Assembly: GCA_036495485.1 (NCBI GenBank)
Contig: DASXMU010000052.1
Coordinates: 1 to 24,262 of the forward strand
DNA: 24,262 bases
Source: PALSA-505 sp036495485
GTDB taxonomy: Bacteria > Actinomycetota > Actinomycetes > Streptosporangiales > Streptosporangiaceae
Direction: 5' to 3'
In this document: in pieces, positions 6,718-13,628 of the stretch
How the letters are laid out: each line of letters starts with the position of its first letter
Numbering within the stretch: position 1 is the stretch's first letter
Notes under the pieces: generated by a model
Database searches by the model: none
What the model was told of the DNA's origin: nothing
The model's input: the letters and a program-made list of their open reading frames with translations, nothing else
Position numbers and translations under genes: made by a program

Positions 6718-8403
6718 TCACACCTCGACGAGAACTGGGATGATCATGGGTCGACGGCGGTAGTGCTCGTTCACCCAGCGGCCGACGACGCGCCGGACCA
6801 GCTGGGTGAGCTGGTGCGCGTCGCTGATCCCCTCGGAGGCCGCGAACGTCAGCGCCTCTTCGACCCGCGGCCGCACGTCGCCGAACGCGGCGTCCTCGAT
6901 GCCCGAGCCGCGGGCGTGGATCTCCGGCCCGGCGACCAGCTTGCCGCTGGTCGAGTCGACCACGATCACCACTGAGACGAAGCCTTCCTCGCCGAGGATC
7001 CGGCGGTCCTTCAGCGAGGCCTCGGTCACCTCGCCGACCGAAAGGCCGTCCACGTAGACGTAGCCGCACGGCACCGACCCGGTGATCGAGGCGTGCCCGT
7101 CCACCAGGTCGACCACCACGCCGTCCTCGGCGATCACGATGTTGTCGTCGGGCACCCCGGTGAGCGAGGCGAGCCGCGCGTGCGCGCGCAGGTGCCGCCA
7201 CTCGCCGTGCACCGGCATGAAGTTGCTCGGCCGCACCAGGTTGAGCACGTAGAGCAGCTCGCCGGCCGACGCGTGCCCGGACACGTGCACCAGCGCGTTG
7301 CCCTTGTGCACCACCCGCGCGCCGAGCCGGGTCAGCCCGTTGATCACCCGGTAGACGGCGGTCTCGTTGCCGGGGATCAGCGAGGAGGCGAGGATCACCG
7401 TGTCGCCTTCGGCCACCCGGATCGGGTGATCGCGGCCGGCCATCCGGGACAGCGCGGACATCGGCTCGCCCTGCGACCCGGTGGAGACCAGCACCACGTT
7501 GCCGGGCGGCATCTGCTCGGCTTCCTTCAGGTCGACGACGAGCCCGCCGGGCACCTGGAGATACCCCAGGTCACGGGCGACGCCCATGGTCCGCACCATG
7601 GAGCGGCCGACGAACGCCACCTTGCGGCCGTGCGCCACCGCGACGTCGAGCACCTGCTGCACGCGGTGCACGTGGCTGGAGAAGCAGGCGACGATGATCC
7701 GCTGCCGGGCGGTGGCGAAGACGTCGCCGAGCACCGGCGCGATCTCTCGCTCCGCGGTGACGATCCCCGGCACTTCGGCGTTGGTCGAGTCCGACATCAG
7801 CAGGTCGACGCCCTCACGGCCAAGCCGCGCGAACCCGCCCAGGTCGGTCAGCCTGCCGTCCAGCGGCAGCTGGTCCATCTTGAAATCGCCGGTGTGCAGC
7901 ACCACTCCGGCCGGCGTGCGGATGGCCACCGCCAGAGCGTCGGGGATGGAGTGGTTGACCGCGAAAAATTCACAACCGAAGGGTCCGAACGCTTGCTTGG
8001 TACCCTCGCTGACCTCCACTGTTACGGGCGTTACCCGATGCTCGGTCAGCTTGCTGCGGATCAGCCCGAGGGTCAGCCTGGACCCCACCAGCGGGATGTC
8101 GGATCGTTCCCGCAGCAGGTAAGGCACGCCGCCGATGTGGTCCTCGTGGGCGTGCGTGAGCACGACCGCCTCGACCAGGTCGAGCCGGTCCTCCAGGTAC
8201 CCGAAGTCCGGCAGGATCAGGTCGATGCCGGGCTGGTCGGGCTCGGGGAAGAGCACGCCGCAGTCGACGATCAGCAGCCGGCCGCCGTACTCGAACACCG
8301 TCATGTTGCGGCCGATCTCGCCGAGTCCGCCCAGGCCCACGATGCGCAGGCCGTGCTCGCTCAGCTGGCGGGGGGTGGCCAGCTCCGGGTGCGGGTGGCT
8401 CAT
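6718..8403 (-). CDS. rnj: Ribonuclease J
   Basis: A 561-residue metallo-beta-lactamase/beta-CASP nuclease of normal RNase J length. Zinc-binding HxHxDH is at residues 84-89 (HAHEDH), with HTGDFKMDQLPLDG, SDSTNAEVPG and FSSHVHRVQQ further along. The beta-CASP part carries STGSQGEPMSALSRMA and the late motif HVSGHASAGEL, followed by the RNase J C-terminal domain (IPVLVEV at the end). In actinobacteria the enzyme has endo- and 5'-3' exonuclease activity in mRNA and rRNA processing. ATG 8403 overlaps the dapA stop in an ATGA arrangement, the conserved dapA-rnj order, so translation is probably coupled. Confidence 0.97.
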   Translation of the reverse strand: MSHPHPELATPRQLSEHGLRIVGLGGLGEIGRNMTVFEYGGRLLIVDCGVLFPEPDQPGIDLILPDFGYLEDRLDLVEAVVLTHAHEDHIGGVPYLLRERSDIPLVGSRLTLGLIRSKLTEHRVTPVTVEVSEGTKQAFGPFGCEFFAVNHSIPDALAVAIRTPAGVVLHTGDFKMDQLPLDGRLTDLGGFARLGREGVDLLMSDSTNAEVPGIVTAEREIAPVLGDVFATARQRIIVACFSSHVHRVQQVLDVAVAHGRKVAFVGRSMVRTMGVARDLGYLQVPGGLVVDLKEAEQMPPGNVVLVSTGSQGEPMSALSRMAGRDHPIRVAEGDTVILASSLIPGNETAVYRVINGLTRLGARVVHKGNALVHVSGHASAGELLYVLNLVRPSNFMPVHGEWRHLRAHARLASLTGVPDDNIVIAEDGVVVDLVDGHASITGSVPCGYVYVDGLSVGEVTEASLKDRRILGEEGFVSVVIVVDSTSGKLVAGPEIHARGSGIEDAAFGDVRPRVEEALTFAASEGISDAHQLTQLVRRVVGRWVNEHYRRRPMIIPVLVEV

Positions 8404-9308
8404 GCAGCCAGCCCCGGCAGCTTCACGCCGCCTGCCGCGAGGTCATCGTGCAGCCGGGCCACCTCGGCCTCGCTGGCGTTGGCCAGCGGCGGACGCACCG
8501 GTCCGCCCGGCAGGCCCAGCAGCCCGAGTGCCGCTTTCGTCATGATCACGCCCTGGTTCCTGAATATGCCGGTGTACACCGGCAGCAGCTCGTAGTGAAG
8601 TGCGCGCGCTTGGGCGACATCGCCGGCCGCGTGCGCGTCGATCATCTCGTGCAGCCGGTTCCCCGCGACATGGCCGACGACGCTGACGAAGCCGACGGCG
8701 CCGAGGGACAGCAGCGGCAGGTTCAGCATGTCGTCGCCAGAGTAGTAGGCCAGGTCGGTGCGGGACAGCACCGCCGAGGTACCGGCCAGGTCGCCCTTGG
8801 CGTCCTTGACCCCGACGATCCGCTCGTGTCCGGCCAGCCGGACCAGCGTTTCGGTCGCGATCGGCACGCCGGTGCGGCCCGGGATGTCGTACATCAGCAC
8901 CGGCAGGCCGGTCGCGTCAGCCACGGCGGTGAAGTGCGCGAACAGCCCGTCCTGGGGCGGCTTATTGTAGTACGGGGTCACGACGAGCAGGCCGTTAGCA
9001 CCTCCCCGTTCGGCATCTTGGGCGAGTTTGATCGTATGCGCCGTGTCGTTCGTGCCGACGCCTGCCAGGATGCTGGCCCGGTCCCCCACCGCCTCGATCA
9101 CCGTTCGCAGCAGGCGGTCCTTCTCCTCGTCCGAGGTGGTCGGCGATTCGCCGGTGGTGCCGCTCACCGCGAGGCCGTCATTGCGCATCTCGTCGACGAG
9201 GTAGGTCGCGAGCCGCGCCGCGCCGTCGTAGTCGATCGCCCCGTCGGCCGTCATCGGGGTGACCATGGCCGTCAGCATCCGGCCGAAGGGGGCGTGAAAC
9301 GTTGTCAT
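8400..9308 (-). CDS. dapA: 4-hydroxy-tetrahydrodipicolinate synthase
   Basis: A 302-residue TIM-barrel class I aldolase that condenses pyruvate with L-aspartate semialdehyde in lysine and diaminopimelate synthesis. The Schiff-base lysine is K168 in GVKDAKGD. The conserved Tyr is Y140 in YDIPGRTG. The TTGE motif is at 51-54 (TTGESPT), with PYYNKPPQDG at 112-121. I chose ATG 9308 rather than upstream in-frame codons because homology begins at MTTFHAPFGRMLTAMVTP. There is no Shine-Dalgarno; TAGCGT at 9321-9316 ends 7 nt before the ATG, indicating a leaderless transcript. A long dyad sits just upstream of that box. First gene of a dapA-rnj-gtrA operon. Confidence 0.97.
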   Translation of the reverse strand: MTTFHAPFGRMLTAMVTPMTADGAIDYDGAARLATYLVDEMRNDGLAVSGTTGESPTTSDEEKDRLLRTVIEAVGDRASILAGVGTNDTAHTIKLAQDAERGGANGLLVVTPYYNKPPQDGLFAHFTAVADATGLPVLMYDIPGRTGVPIATETLVRLAGHERIVGVKDAKGDLAGTSAVLSRTDLAYYSGDDMLNLPLLSLGAVGFVSVVGHVAGNRLHEMIDAHAAGDVAQARALHYELLPVYTGIFRNQGVIMTKAALGLLGLPGGPVRPPLANASEAEVARLHDDLAAGGVKLPGLAA

Positions 9309-9315
9309 GCACCGA

Positions 9316-9321
9316 ACGCTA
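9316..9321 (-). promoter_or_regulatory. Probable dapA -10 box (TAGCGT), leaderless
   Basis: TAGCGT on the minus strand ends exactly 7 nt before the dapA ATG. A weak TTACAC lies 19 nt upstream as a possible -35, inside the adjacent dyad. Confidence 0.55.
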
Positions 9322-9359
9322 CCCGGCCTGGTCTGTCCGCGTGTAACAGACAGGCCGGG
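9322..9359. promoter_or_regulatory. Long inverted repeat next to the dapA -10 box
   Basis: 9322-9336 and 9346-9359 pair over 14 bp with one bulged G (9330 or 9331) and a 9-nt loop (9337-9345). The dyad ends exactly where the dapA -10 box begins. It could be an operator for dapA or a terminator for the diiron gene transcribed towards it; no T-tract follows it, so the terminator reading is weaker. Confidence 0.6.
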
Positions 9360-9521
9360 GGCCGTAAAGCCGCCGGGCGCGGTCGGGCCGCCGCCAGGTC
9401 GCCGCCGGGGACGTTGAAGACGCGGGTGACATGAGCTCGGGGGTACCCACGTCAACCGCGTCTGACCTGTTATCGGCGGCCGCGCACGATGCGTTACACG
9501 CGCGTCACAGTCCGGCAGATC

Positions 9522-9549
9522 CGGCTGCTCTTGTCCAGCGGCTGCTCTT
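9522..9549. repeat. 11-bp direct repeat at the 3' end of the diiron gene
   Basis: CGGCTGCTCTT occurs at 9522-9532 and again at 9539-9549, 17 bp apart; the second copy reaches the stop codon of the diiron gene. The rest of the 240-nt gap up to dapA holds only the dapA promoter and dyad. No function can be assigned. Confidence 0.45.
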
Positions 9550-10616
9550 TAGAAAACCGGGATGATGTCTTCCGGGTCGATGTCGTCCGCCACGTCCACG
9601 CCCTCGATGTCGAGCTCGGGGATCGCGGGGAACTCGATGCCCCAGCGCAGCACGATCGCCCGCACCCGTGCCATCGCCACCCGCCAGTTCTCCGCCTGCT
9701 CCTCATACGACAGCACGCCGAGGCCGGCCTCGCGGGCGTGGTTCATCAGGACGCGGTGGTTGGCCAGGAAGTAAGGCGGGATGTCCCAGAAGCCGGGCGG
9801 CGGCTCCCACAGGATCATCGACAGGAAGATGAACCCGGCCCGGAGCTGGCGGGTGATCAGGCTCTTGGTGTCGTCGGTGAGGCCGGGCCACTCGTTTTCC
9901 AGGATCGTCATGCAGATCTGCAGGTGCCGTGACTCGTCCCGGCCGATCCTGGAGAACATTCCGGCGAACACCGGGTGCTTGGTGCCCGACGCCATCCCCC
10001 TGAACAGGGTGGACGCCGCCATCTCGCCCATCATGAAGCTGGTAAACAAGACCGGGAGTGAGTACTTGCCGACGGCCTTGCTGTAACCGTTCCAGTAGCG
10101 GCCGCCATTATGGTAGAGCCAGCTAATATTGTTGTGCGCGGCCTTTTCCAGGTCGGTGCGCGGATGCCAGTCGAGCGGCCCACCCGGCCATAGCTCGGCA
10201 ATACTACGCTGACAGCATTCCTCGTGATTCATCTCGTCCCGGGTGATCGAGAAGAAGCACTTGCGGACCGGGTCCTCCTCATGCTGCTCGAACGCATGGA
10301 TCGTCGCCCGCGCGAACACGGCCGGCCCGGACGCGTCAAAATTGGCCAGCACCGAGAACCAGTACATGATCCCCAGCCGCTGTTCTATCGTGAAGTCCCC
10401 GGCCCGCAGCTCGTCCCACGGCAGGTCAGCCGGGTTCCAGGCCATCCGCTTAGACTTCTGGTAGATGTCGGCGAGCTTCTGTGTCTCGACCCGCCACTCC
10501 ATCGGATAGATGTTCGGCTGGACGATGGCTGGCGCTGGCCAGAACCCCCCTTCGGGGACGATCAGCTCCGCCGCCTCAGCCTCCGGCGCTCCCATGCTGT
10601 TATCCGCTGCCGTCAC
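9549..10616 (-). CDS. Ferritin/R2-like diiron protein
   Basis: A 355-residue helical protein with two E-x-x-H motifs of carboxylate-bridged diiron enzymes: E128/H131 in RDEMNHEECC and E228/H231 in RDESRHLQI. The third-helix glutamate is probably E198 (MMGEMAAS). The first-helix ligand may be D94 (NFDASG), by analogy with the Asp of ribonucleotide reductase R2, or a Glu near 110-114. The fold suits R2-like oxidases, AurF-type N-oxygenases or hydroxylases; I cannot say which. No ribonucleotide reductase large subunit or redox partner is adjacent. Start GTG 10616 was chosen because GGAG lies 7 nt upstream and the sequence before it looks non-coding; a longer frame reaches 10853. Stop TAA at 9551-9549. 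Confidence 0.8.
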   Translation of the reverse strand: MTAADNSMGAPEAEAAELIVPEGGFWPAPAIVQPNIYPMEWRVETQKLADIYQKSKRMAWNPADLPWDELRAGDFTIEQRLGIMYWFSVLANFDASGPAVFARATIHAFEQHEEDPVRKCFFSITRDEMNHEECCQRSIAELWPGGPLDWHPRTDLEKAAHNNISWLYHNGGRYWNGYSKAVGKYSLPVLFTSFMMGEMAASTLFRGMASGTKHPVFAGMFSRIGRDESRHLQICMTILENEWPGLTDDTKSLITRQLRAGFIFLSMILWEPPPGFWDIPPYFLANHRVLMNHAREAGLGVLSYEEQAENWRVAMARVRAIVLRWGIEFPAIPELDIEGVDVADDIDPEDIIPVF

Positions 10617-10719
10617 TGTGCCGCTCCATCCACTGTCCACCGTCGGCCCTTTCAGGGCCTGGGCAGGGCCACGCCGCCCCGGTGCACCCGGCGCCTCGCC
10701 GACCCCGGACTTATGTGAC

Positions 10720-10754
10720 AGCATACGGCACTTCGTGCAAGATGTGGTTACATC
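10720..10754 (-). promoter_or_regulatory. Candidate promoter/operator of the diiron gene
   Basis: TATGCT on the minus strand (10725-10720) is a good -10. Just upstream are two dyads: GCAC-TTC-GTGC at 10728-10738 and GATGT-GGTT-ACATC at 10741-10754, the latter at about the -35 position. Their placement suggests regulator binding; no -35 consensus is evident. Confidence 0.4.
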
Positions 10755-10816
10755 ACCTGCCCGGACGGCAGTTACTCTCGGTACGCTTAGGCAGACTGGG
10801 ACTCGCCAAACCAAAA

Positions 10817-10845
10817 GAAATCGATATCCGATGAAATCGATATCC
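10817..10845. repeat. Direct repeat of GAAATCGATATCC, 16-bp period
   Basis: The 13-mer is present at 10817-10829 and 10833-10845 without mismatch, each containing the palindrome GATATC. A further GATATC-containing stretch is at about 10923-10930. It lies between the two divergent genes. Confidence 0.6.
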
Positions 10846-10890
10846 AGTCGCATGAATTTCCATCAGCAAATAACTCATTTACCTCAGCTC

Positions 10891-10920
10891 TTGACATCAG
10901 ATACAAGGGTTCTGTAACAA
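10891..10920 (+). promoter_or_regulatory. Candidate sigma-70-type promoter
   Basis: TTGACA at 10891-10896 is a perfect -35, followed after 18 nt by TAACAA (10915-10920) as -10. It is 47 nt upstream of ATG 10967, which has GAAAGG as its Shine-Dalgarno. Confidence 0.55.
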
Positions 10921-10966
10921 TCAGATATCAAACCATAACTAAATGCGTTCGTGAAAGGTAACCCGG

Positions 10967-12256
10967 ATGGGCCTGGCATCGGGGCGACCGAACACGCGAC
11001 TCGGCAGGGGGGACCGGCCGCCGGTAGTTCGCGCCCATACAGTGTGGGGTCTGCGCCCCCACCTGCGTAGCTACGTCATCGTCGTGGACGCCGCTGCCTT
11101 GATAGCCATCGGCGTGGCCGCGGCATTCACCCATTGGCGCGCCCGTGATGCGGTGCTGTACGCGCTGCTGACCGGCCTTGGCGCGATCACCGTGGAGGCG
11201 AGCCGGCGGCTCCGTGAACCCGCCGGGGCCAGCAAGGACGCCCATGGGCTCTGGCTGCTGGCCATCGCGATCATGCTCCCCCCGTTCTACGTGATGACCG
11301 CGCCGATCGTGGCCGCGCTCCTCACCCAGTGGCGGGTGCGGCAAACCCTGCCCCACCGCCGGGTATTCAGCGCGGCCGCCGTCGGTCTCGGCTACGGCGC
11401 GGCATCGGTGATCTTCCACGCCGTCTGGGCGCATCCCAGCGAGCTGCTGCCGGACTCGCAGACCGGCCTGCTCGCCTGGGGACTGCTCGGCGCGGCCTGC
11501 GCGATCATCGGCTGGCTGGCCAGCACCTTGCTGGTGGCGACCGCGATCAGGCTGGACGACCCGGCGACACGCATCGGCGACCTGCTGGGCGGCCCCGCTT
11601 CGCTCGGCAACGACGCCGCCGAGCTGTGCGTCGGCGTGCTCATCGCGTTCTGCGTAGCCATCAGCCCCATCCTGCTGCTGTTCGCGCTGCCGTGCGCGGT
11701 ACTGCTGCAGCATTCGGCGCGGCAGGCTCAGCTCGGGCACGCCTCGCAGACCGACGCTCTGACCGGCCTGCTGAGCCCGGTCGCCTGGCGGCAGGAAGCG
11801 GCCGTCCGGGTGGCCCGGGCCGTCCGCTCCGGCGCACCCCAGGCGGTCGCCCTGGTCCACATCGACCAGCGCACCGGCGGACAGCCGGCCGGCCACAGCC
11901 AGATACTGCGCGAGATAGCCAAGACACTGGCCACCGGGACGGGCAGATACGACCTGGCGGGCAGGTTCGGCCGGGAGGAACTGGTCATCCTGCTCGCCCG
12001 CACCGGCGGACCCGAAGCGCTGTGCATCGCCGACCTGCTGCGGGCCAGGATCAGTGAGCTGGCCATCCCGGCCAGCCCGCAAGCCGGTCACGATCCGCAC
12101 GTCACCGTGTCGATCGGCGTCGCCGCCCTCGGCGACACGATCACCGACCTCACCGACCTGCTCACCGCCGCCGACGCCGCGCTCTACTGGGCCAAGCGCT
12201 CAGGCTGCAACAGCGTCCGGCTGGCCGGGCGTCCGCCCGCCGGCTTCCAGGGATAA
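10967..12256 (+). CDS. Membrane protein with degenerate GGDEF domain
   Basis: A 429-residue protein. The N-terminal half, about residues 30-255, is hydrophobic with about six helices (for example YVIVVDAAALIAIGVAAAF and LWLLAIAIMLPPFYVM). The C-terminal part, about 260-425, is a GGDEF fold: TDALTGLLSPVAWRQEA at the start and VTVSIGVAAL with AADAALYWAKRSG at the end. The active site is altered. The signature reads GREEL at 335-339 (second Gly to Arg, Phe to Leu), and the metal/GTP segment normally like DIDHFKxxND reads HIDQRTGGQ. Diguanylate cyclase activity is therefore unlikely; a binding or scaffolding role is inferred. GAAAGG lies 8 nt before ATG 10967. It is divergent from the diiron gene and convergent with the acyl-CoA dehydrogenase. 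Confidence 0.85.
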   Translation: MGLASGRPNTRLGRGDRPPVVRAHTVWGLRPHLRSYVIVVDAAALIAIGVAAAFTHWRARDAVLYALLTGLGAITVEASRRLREPAGASKDAHGLWLLAIAIMLPPFYVMTAPIVAALLTQWRVRQTLPHRRVFSAAAVGLGYGAASVIFHAVWAHPSELLPDSQTGLLAWGLLGAACAIIGWLASTLLVATAIRLDDPATRIGDLLGGPASLGNDAAELCVGVLIAFCVAISPILLLFALPCAVLLQHSARQAQLGHASQTDALTGLLSPVAWRQEAAVRVARAVRSGAPQAVALVHIDQRTGGQPAGHSQILREIAKTLATGTGRYDLAGRFGREELVILLARTGGPEALCIADLLRARISELAIPASPQAGHDPHVTVSIGVAALGDTITDLTDLLTAADAALYWAKRSGCNSVRLAGRPPAGFQG

Positions 12257-12257
12257 A

Positions 12258-12273
12258 TTTCTTTGGAAAGAAA
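12258..12273. terminator. AT-rich dyad just after the GGDEF-like gene
   Basis: TTTCTTT-GG-AAAGAAA begins one base after the TAA stop at 12254-12256. The two-base centre is too tight for a full RNA hairpin, so a terminator role is only possible; it may instead be a protein site. A weak hairpin (GACGG at 12281, CCGTC at 12301) follows in the same gap. Confidence 0.3.
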
Positions 12274-12345
12274 GAAAATCGACGGACGAATCCATTGAAA
12301 CCGTCGGTCACCACGCCTGACAGCCCCTGGTAAAGCCAGACGAGA

Positions 12346-13488
12346 TTAAAGGCCGAGACCGCGGCCGATGATCTCCTTCATGATCTCGGTGGTGCCGCCG
12401 AAGATGGTCTGTGCCCGGCCGTCGGCGAAGGCACGGGCGACCGCGTACTCCCGCATGTAGCCGTAGCCGCCGTGCAGTTGCAGGCAGCGGTCCACGACCT
12501 TGTTGCAGAGCTCGGTGTCCCACCACTTGAGCATCGACGCCTCTTCGGTGCTGAGCTTGCCGGCGTTGTGCTCGGTGACGCAGCGGTCGGTGAAGGCGCG
12601 GGCCACGGCGATCTCGGTCGCCATCTCGGCCAGGACGAACCGGTTGTGCTGGAACTTGCCGATCGGGCGGCCGAACGCCTCCCGCTCCTTGCAGTACTCC
12701 AGCGTCATCTCGAACATCTTCTCCGCGCCGGCGAGCGCCGAGGTGCCGATGGCGACCCGCTCGCGGGGAAGGTTCTGCATCATGGCGATGAACCCGCCAC
12801 CCTCGTCACCGAGCCGGTTGGCCGCGGGGACCCGGACGTCGTTGAAGAACAGTTCCGAGGTGTCCTGGGCGTGCATGCCAAGCTTGTCCAGGTTGCGGCC
12901 GCGCTCGAAGCCGGCCATGCCACGCTCCACCACCAGCAGGCTGATCCCCCGGTACCCCGCCTCCAGATCGGTCCGCACGGCGACGATCACCAGGTCGCAG
13001 AGCTGGCCGTTGGAGATGAAGGTCTTCTGCCCGTTCAGGATGTAGTCATCGCCGTCCCGGACGGCGGTGGTGCGCATCCCCTGCAGGTCGCTGCCCGCGC
13101 CCGGCTCGCTCATCGCGATCGCCGTGATGATCTCGCCGGAGCAGTACCCCGGCAGCCACCGCTCGCACTGCCCGGGCGTCGCGAGCCGCTGGAAATACGG
13201 GCCGATGATGTCGTTGTGGACGGCGAACCCGGGGCCGTAGGTCCCGGCCCGGGAGAGTTCCTCGCCGAGGATCACGTAGTACCGGTAATCCTGGATGCCG
13301 CCGCCGCCATACTTCTCATCGATCTCGATGCCGAGCAGCCCCGCCCGGCCAGCCGCCAGCCAGACCTCCCTGGAGACCATGCCGTCGCGCTCCCACTGCT
13401 CGTGGTGGGGGGCGATCTCCTTGGCGATGAACGACCTGGCCAGGTCCCGGAACGCCGCATGTTCCCCGGTAAAGATGTCACGTTCCAC
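12346..13488 (-). CDS. Acyl-CoA dehydrogenase, long-chain type
   Basis: A 380-residue flavoenzyme that would oxidise an acyl-CoA to the trans-2-enoyl-CoA, feeding electrons to ETF. Family signatures are AMSEPGAGSDLQGM at about 125-138, NGQKTFISNG at 152-161, and the C-terminal LHGGYGYMREYAVARAFAD with FGGTTEIMKEIIGR. The usual short/medium-chain catalytic Glu before GGT is Gly here, as in long-chain dehydrogenases, which carry the base on helix G. E260 in AEKMFEMTLEY is the matching residue, so an LCAD/isovaleryl-like arrangement is inferred. Start GTG 13488 follows GGGAGG with 6-nt spacing. A palindrome at 13509-13523 lies just upstream. The chain length used cannot be read from sequence. 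Confidence 0.94.
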   Translation of the reverse strand: MERDIFTGEHAAFRDLARSFIAKEIAPHHEQWERDGMVSREVWLAAGRAGLLGIEIDEKYGGGGIQDYRYYVILGEELSRAGTYGPGFAVHNDIIGPYFQRLATPGQCERWLPGYCSGEIITAIAMSEPGAGSDLQGMRTTAVRDGDDYILNGQKTFISNGQLCDLVIVAVRTDLEAGYRGISLLVVERGMAGFERGRNLDKLGMHAQDTSELFFNDVRVPAANRLGDEGGGFIAMMQNLPRERVAIGTSALAGAEKMFEMTLEYCKEREAFGRPIGKFQHNRFVLAEMATEIAVARAFTDRCVTEHNAGKLSTEEASMLKWWDTELCNKVVDRCLQLHGGYGYMREYAVARAFADGRAQTIFGGTTEIMKEIIGRGLGL

Positions 13489-13508
13489 GCGGCGCCTCCC
13501 ACTGCAAA

Positions 13509-13523
13509 CCGAATCGGATTCGG
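13509..13523. promoter_or_regulatory. Operator-like palindrome before the acyl-CoA dehydrogenase
   Basis: CCGAATC-G-GATTCGG is a perfect 7+1+7 dyad, 21 bp upstream of GTG 13488 and just upstream of its GGGAGG. A second pair, GCTAC at 13531 and GTAGC at 13545, lies beyond it. The position fits a TetR- or GntR-type repressor site; the regulator is not in this window. Confidence 0.5.
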
Positions 13524-13574
13524 GAACTCAGCTACGAGGCGAACGTAGCACTTCACCTGCTGGCCAGGCTATTG

Positions 13575-13593
13575 CGCCCGGTGGCACCGGGCG
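13575..13593 (-). terminator. GC-rich hairpin downstream of the HNH gene
   Basis: CGCCCGGTG-G-CACCGGGCG is a perfect 9+1+9 inverted repeat (8-bp stem with a 3-nt loop), 35 nt after the HNH stop in its direction of transcription. There is no T-run, as is common for actinobacterial terminators. Confidence 0.6.
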
Positions 13594-13628
13594 AAGCCCA
13601 ACCAAGCAGCATTAGCCCCTGAATCCGC

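Larger units (their letters stand above)
10617..10966. other. 350-nt divergent regulatory region, partly AT-rich
   Basis: No gene is supported here. The left part serves the diiron gene and holds two small dyads and a candidate -10. The right part, about 10795-10950, is strikingly AT-rich for this window, holds a repeated 13-mer and carries the candidate promoter of the GGDEF-like gene. A minus-strand open frame crosses it, but it has no Shine-Dalgarno and no protein-like pattern. Confidence 0.7.

Noticed and set aside
7093..8595. 500-codon plus-strand frame over rnj
   Set aside because: Antisense to RNase J with full catalytic motifs; no recognisable protein pattern.
9549..10616. Class I ribonucleotide reductase small subunit (nrdB/nrdF)
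   Set aside because: The ExxH motifs fit the superfamily, but no large subunit is adjacent and the radical-tyrosine context could not be identified.
10617..10853. N-terminal extension of the diiron protein (79 codons)
   Set aside because: It crosses the AT-rich promoter region and has no Shine-Dalgarno; GTG 10616 has GGAG at good spacing.
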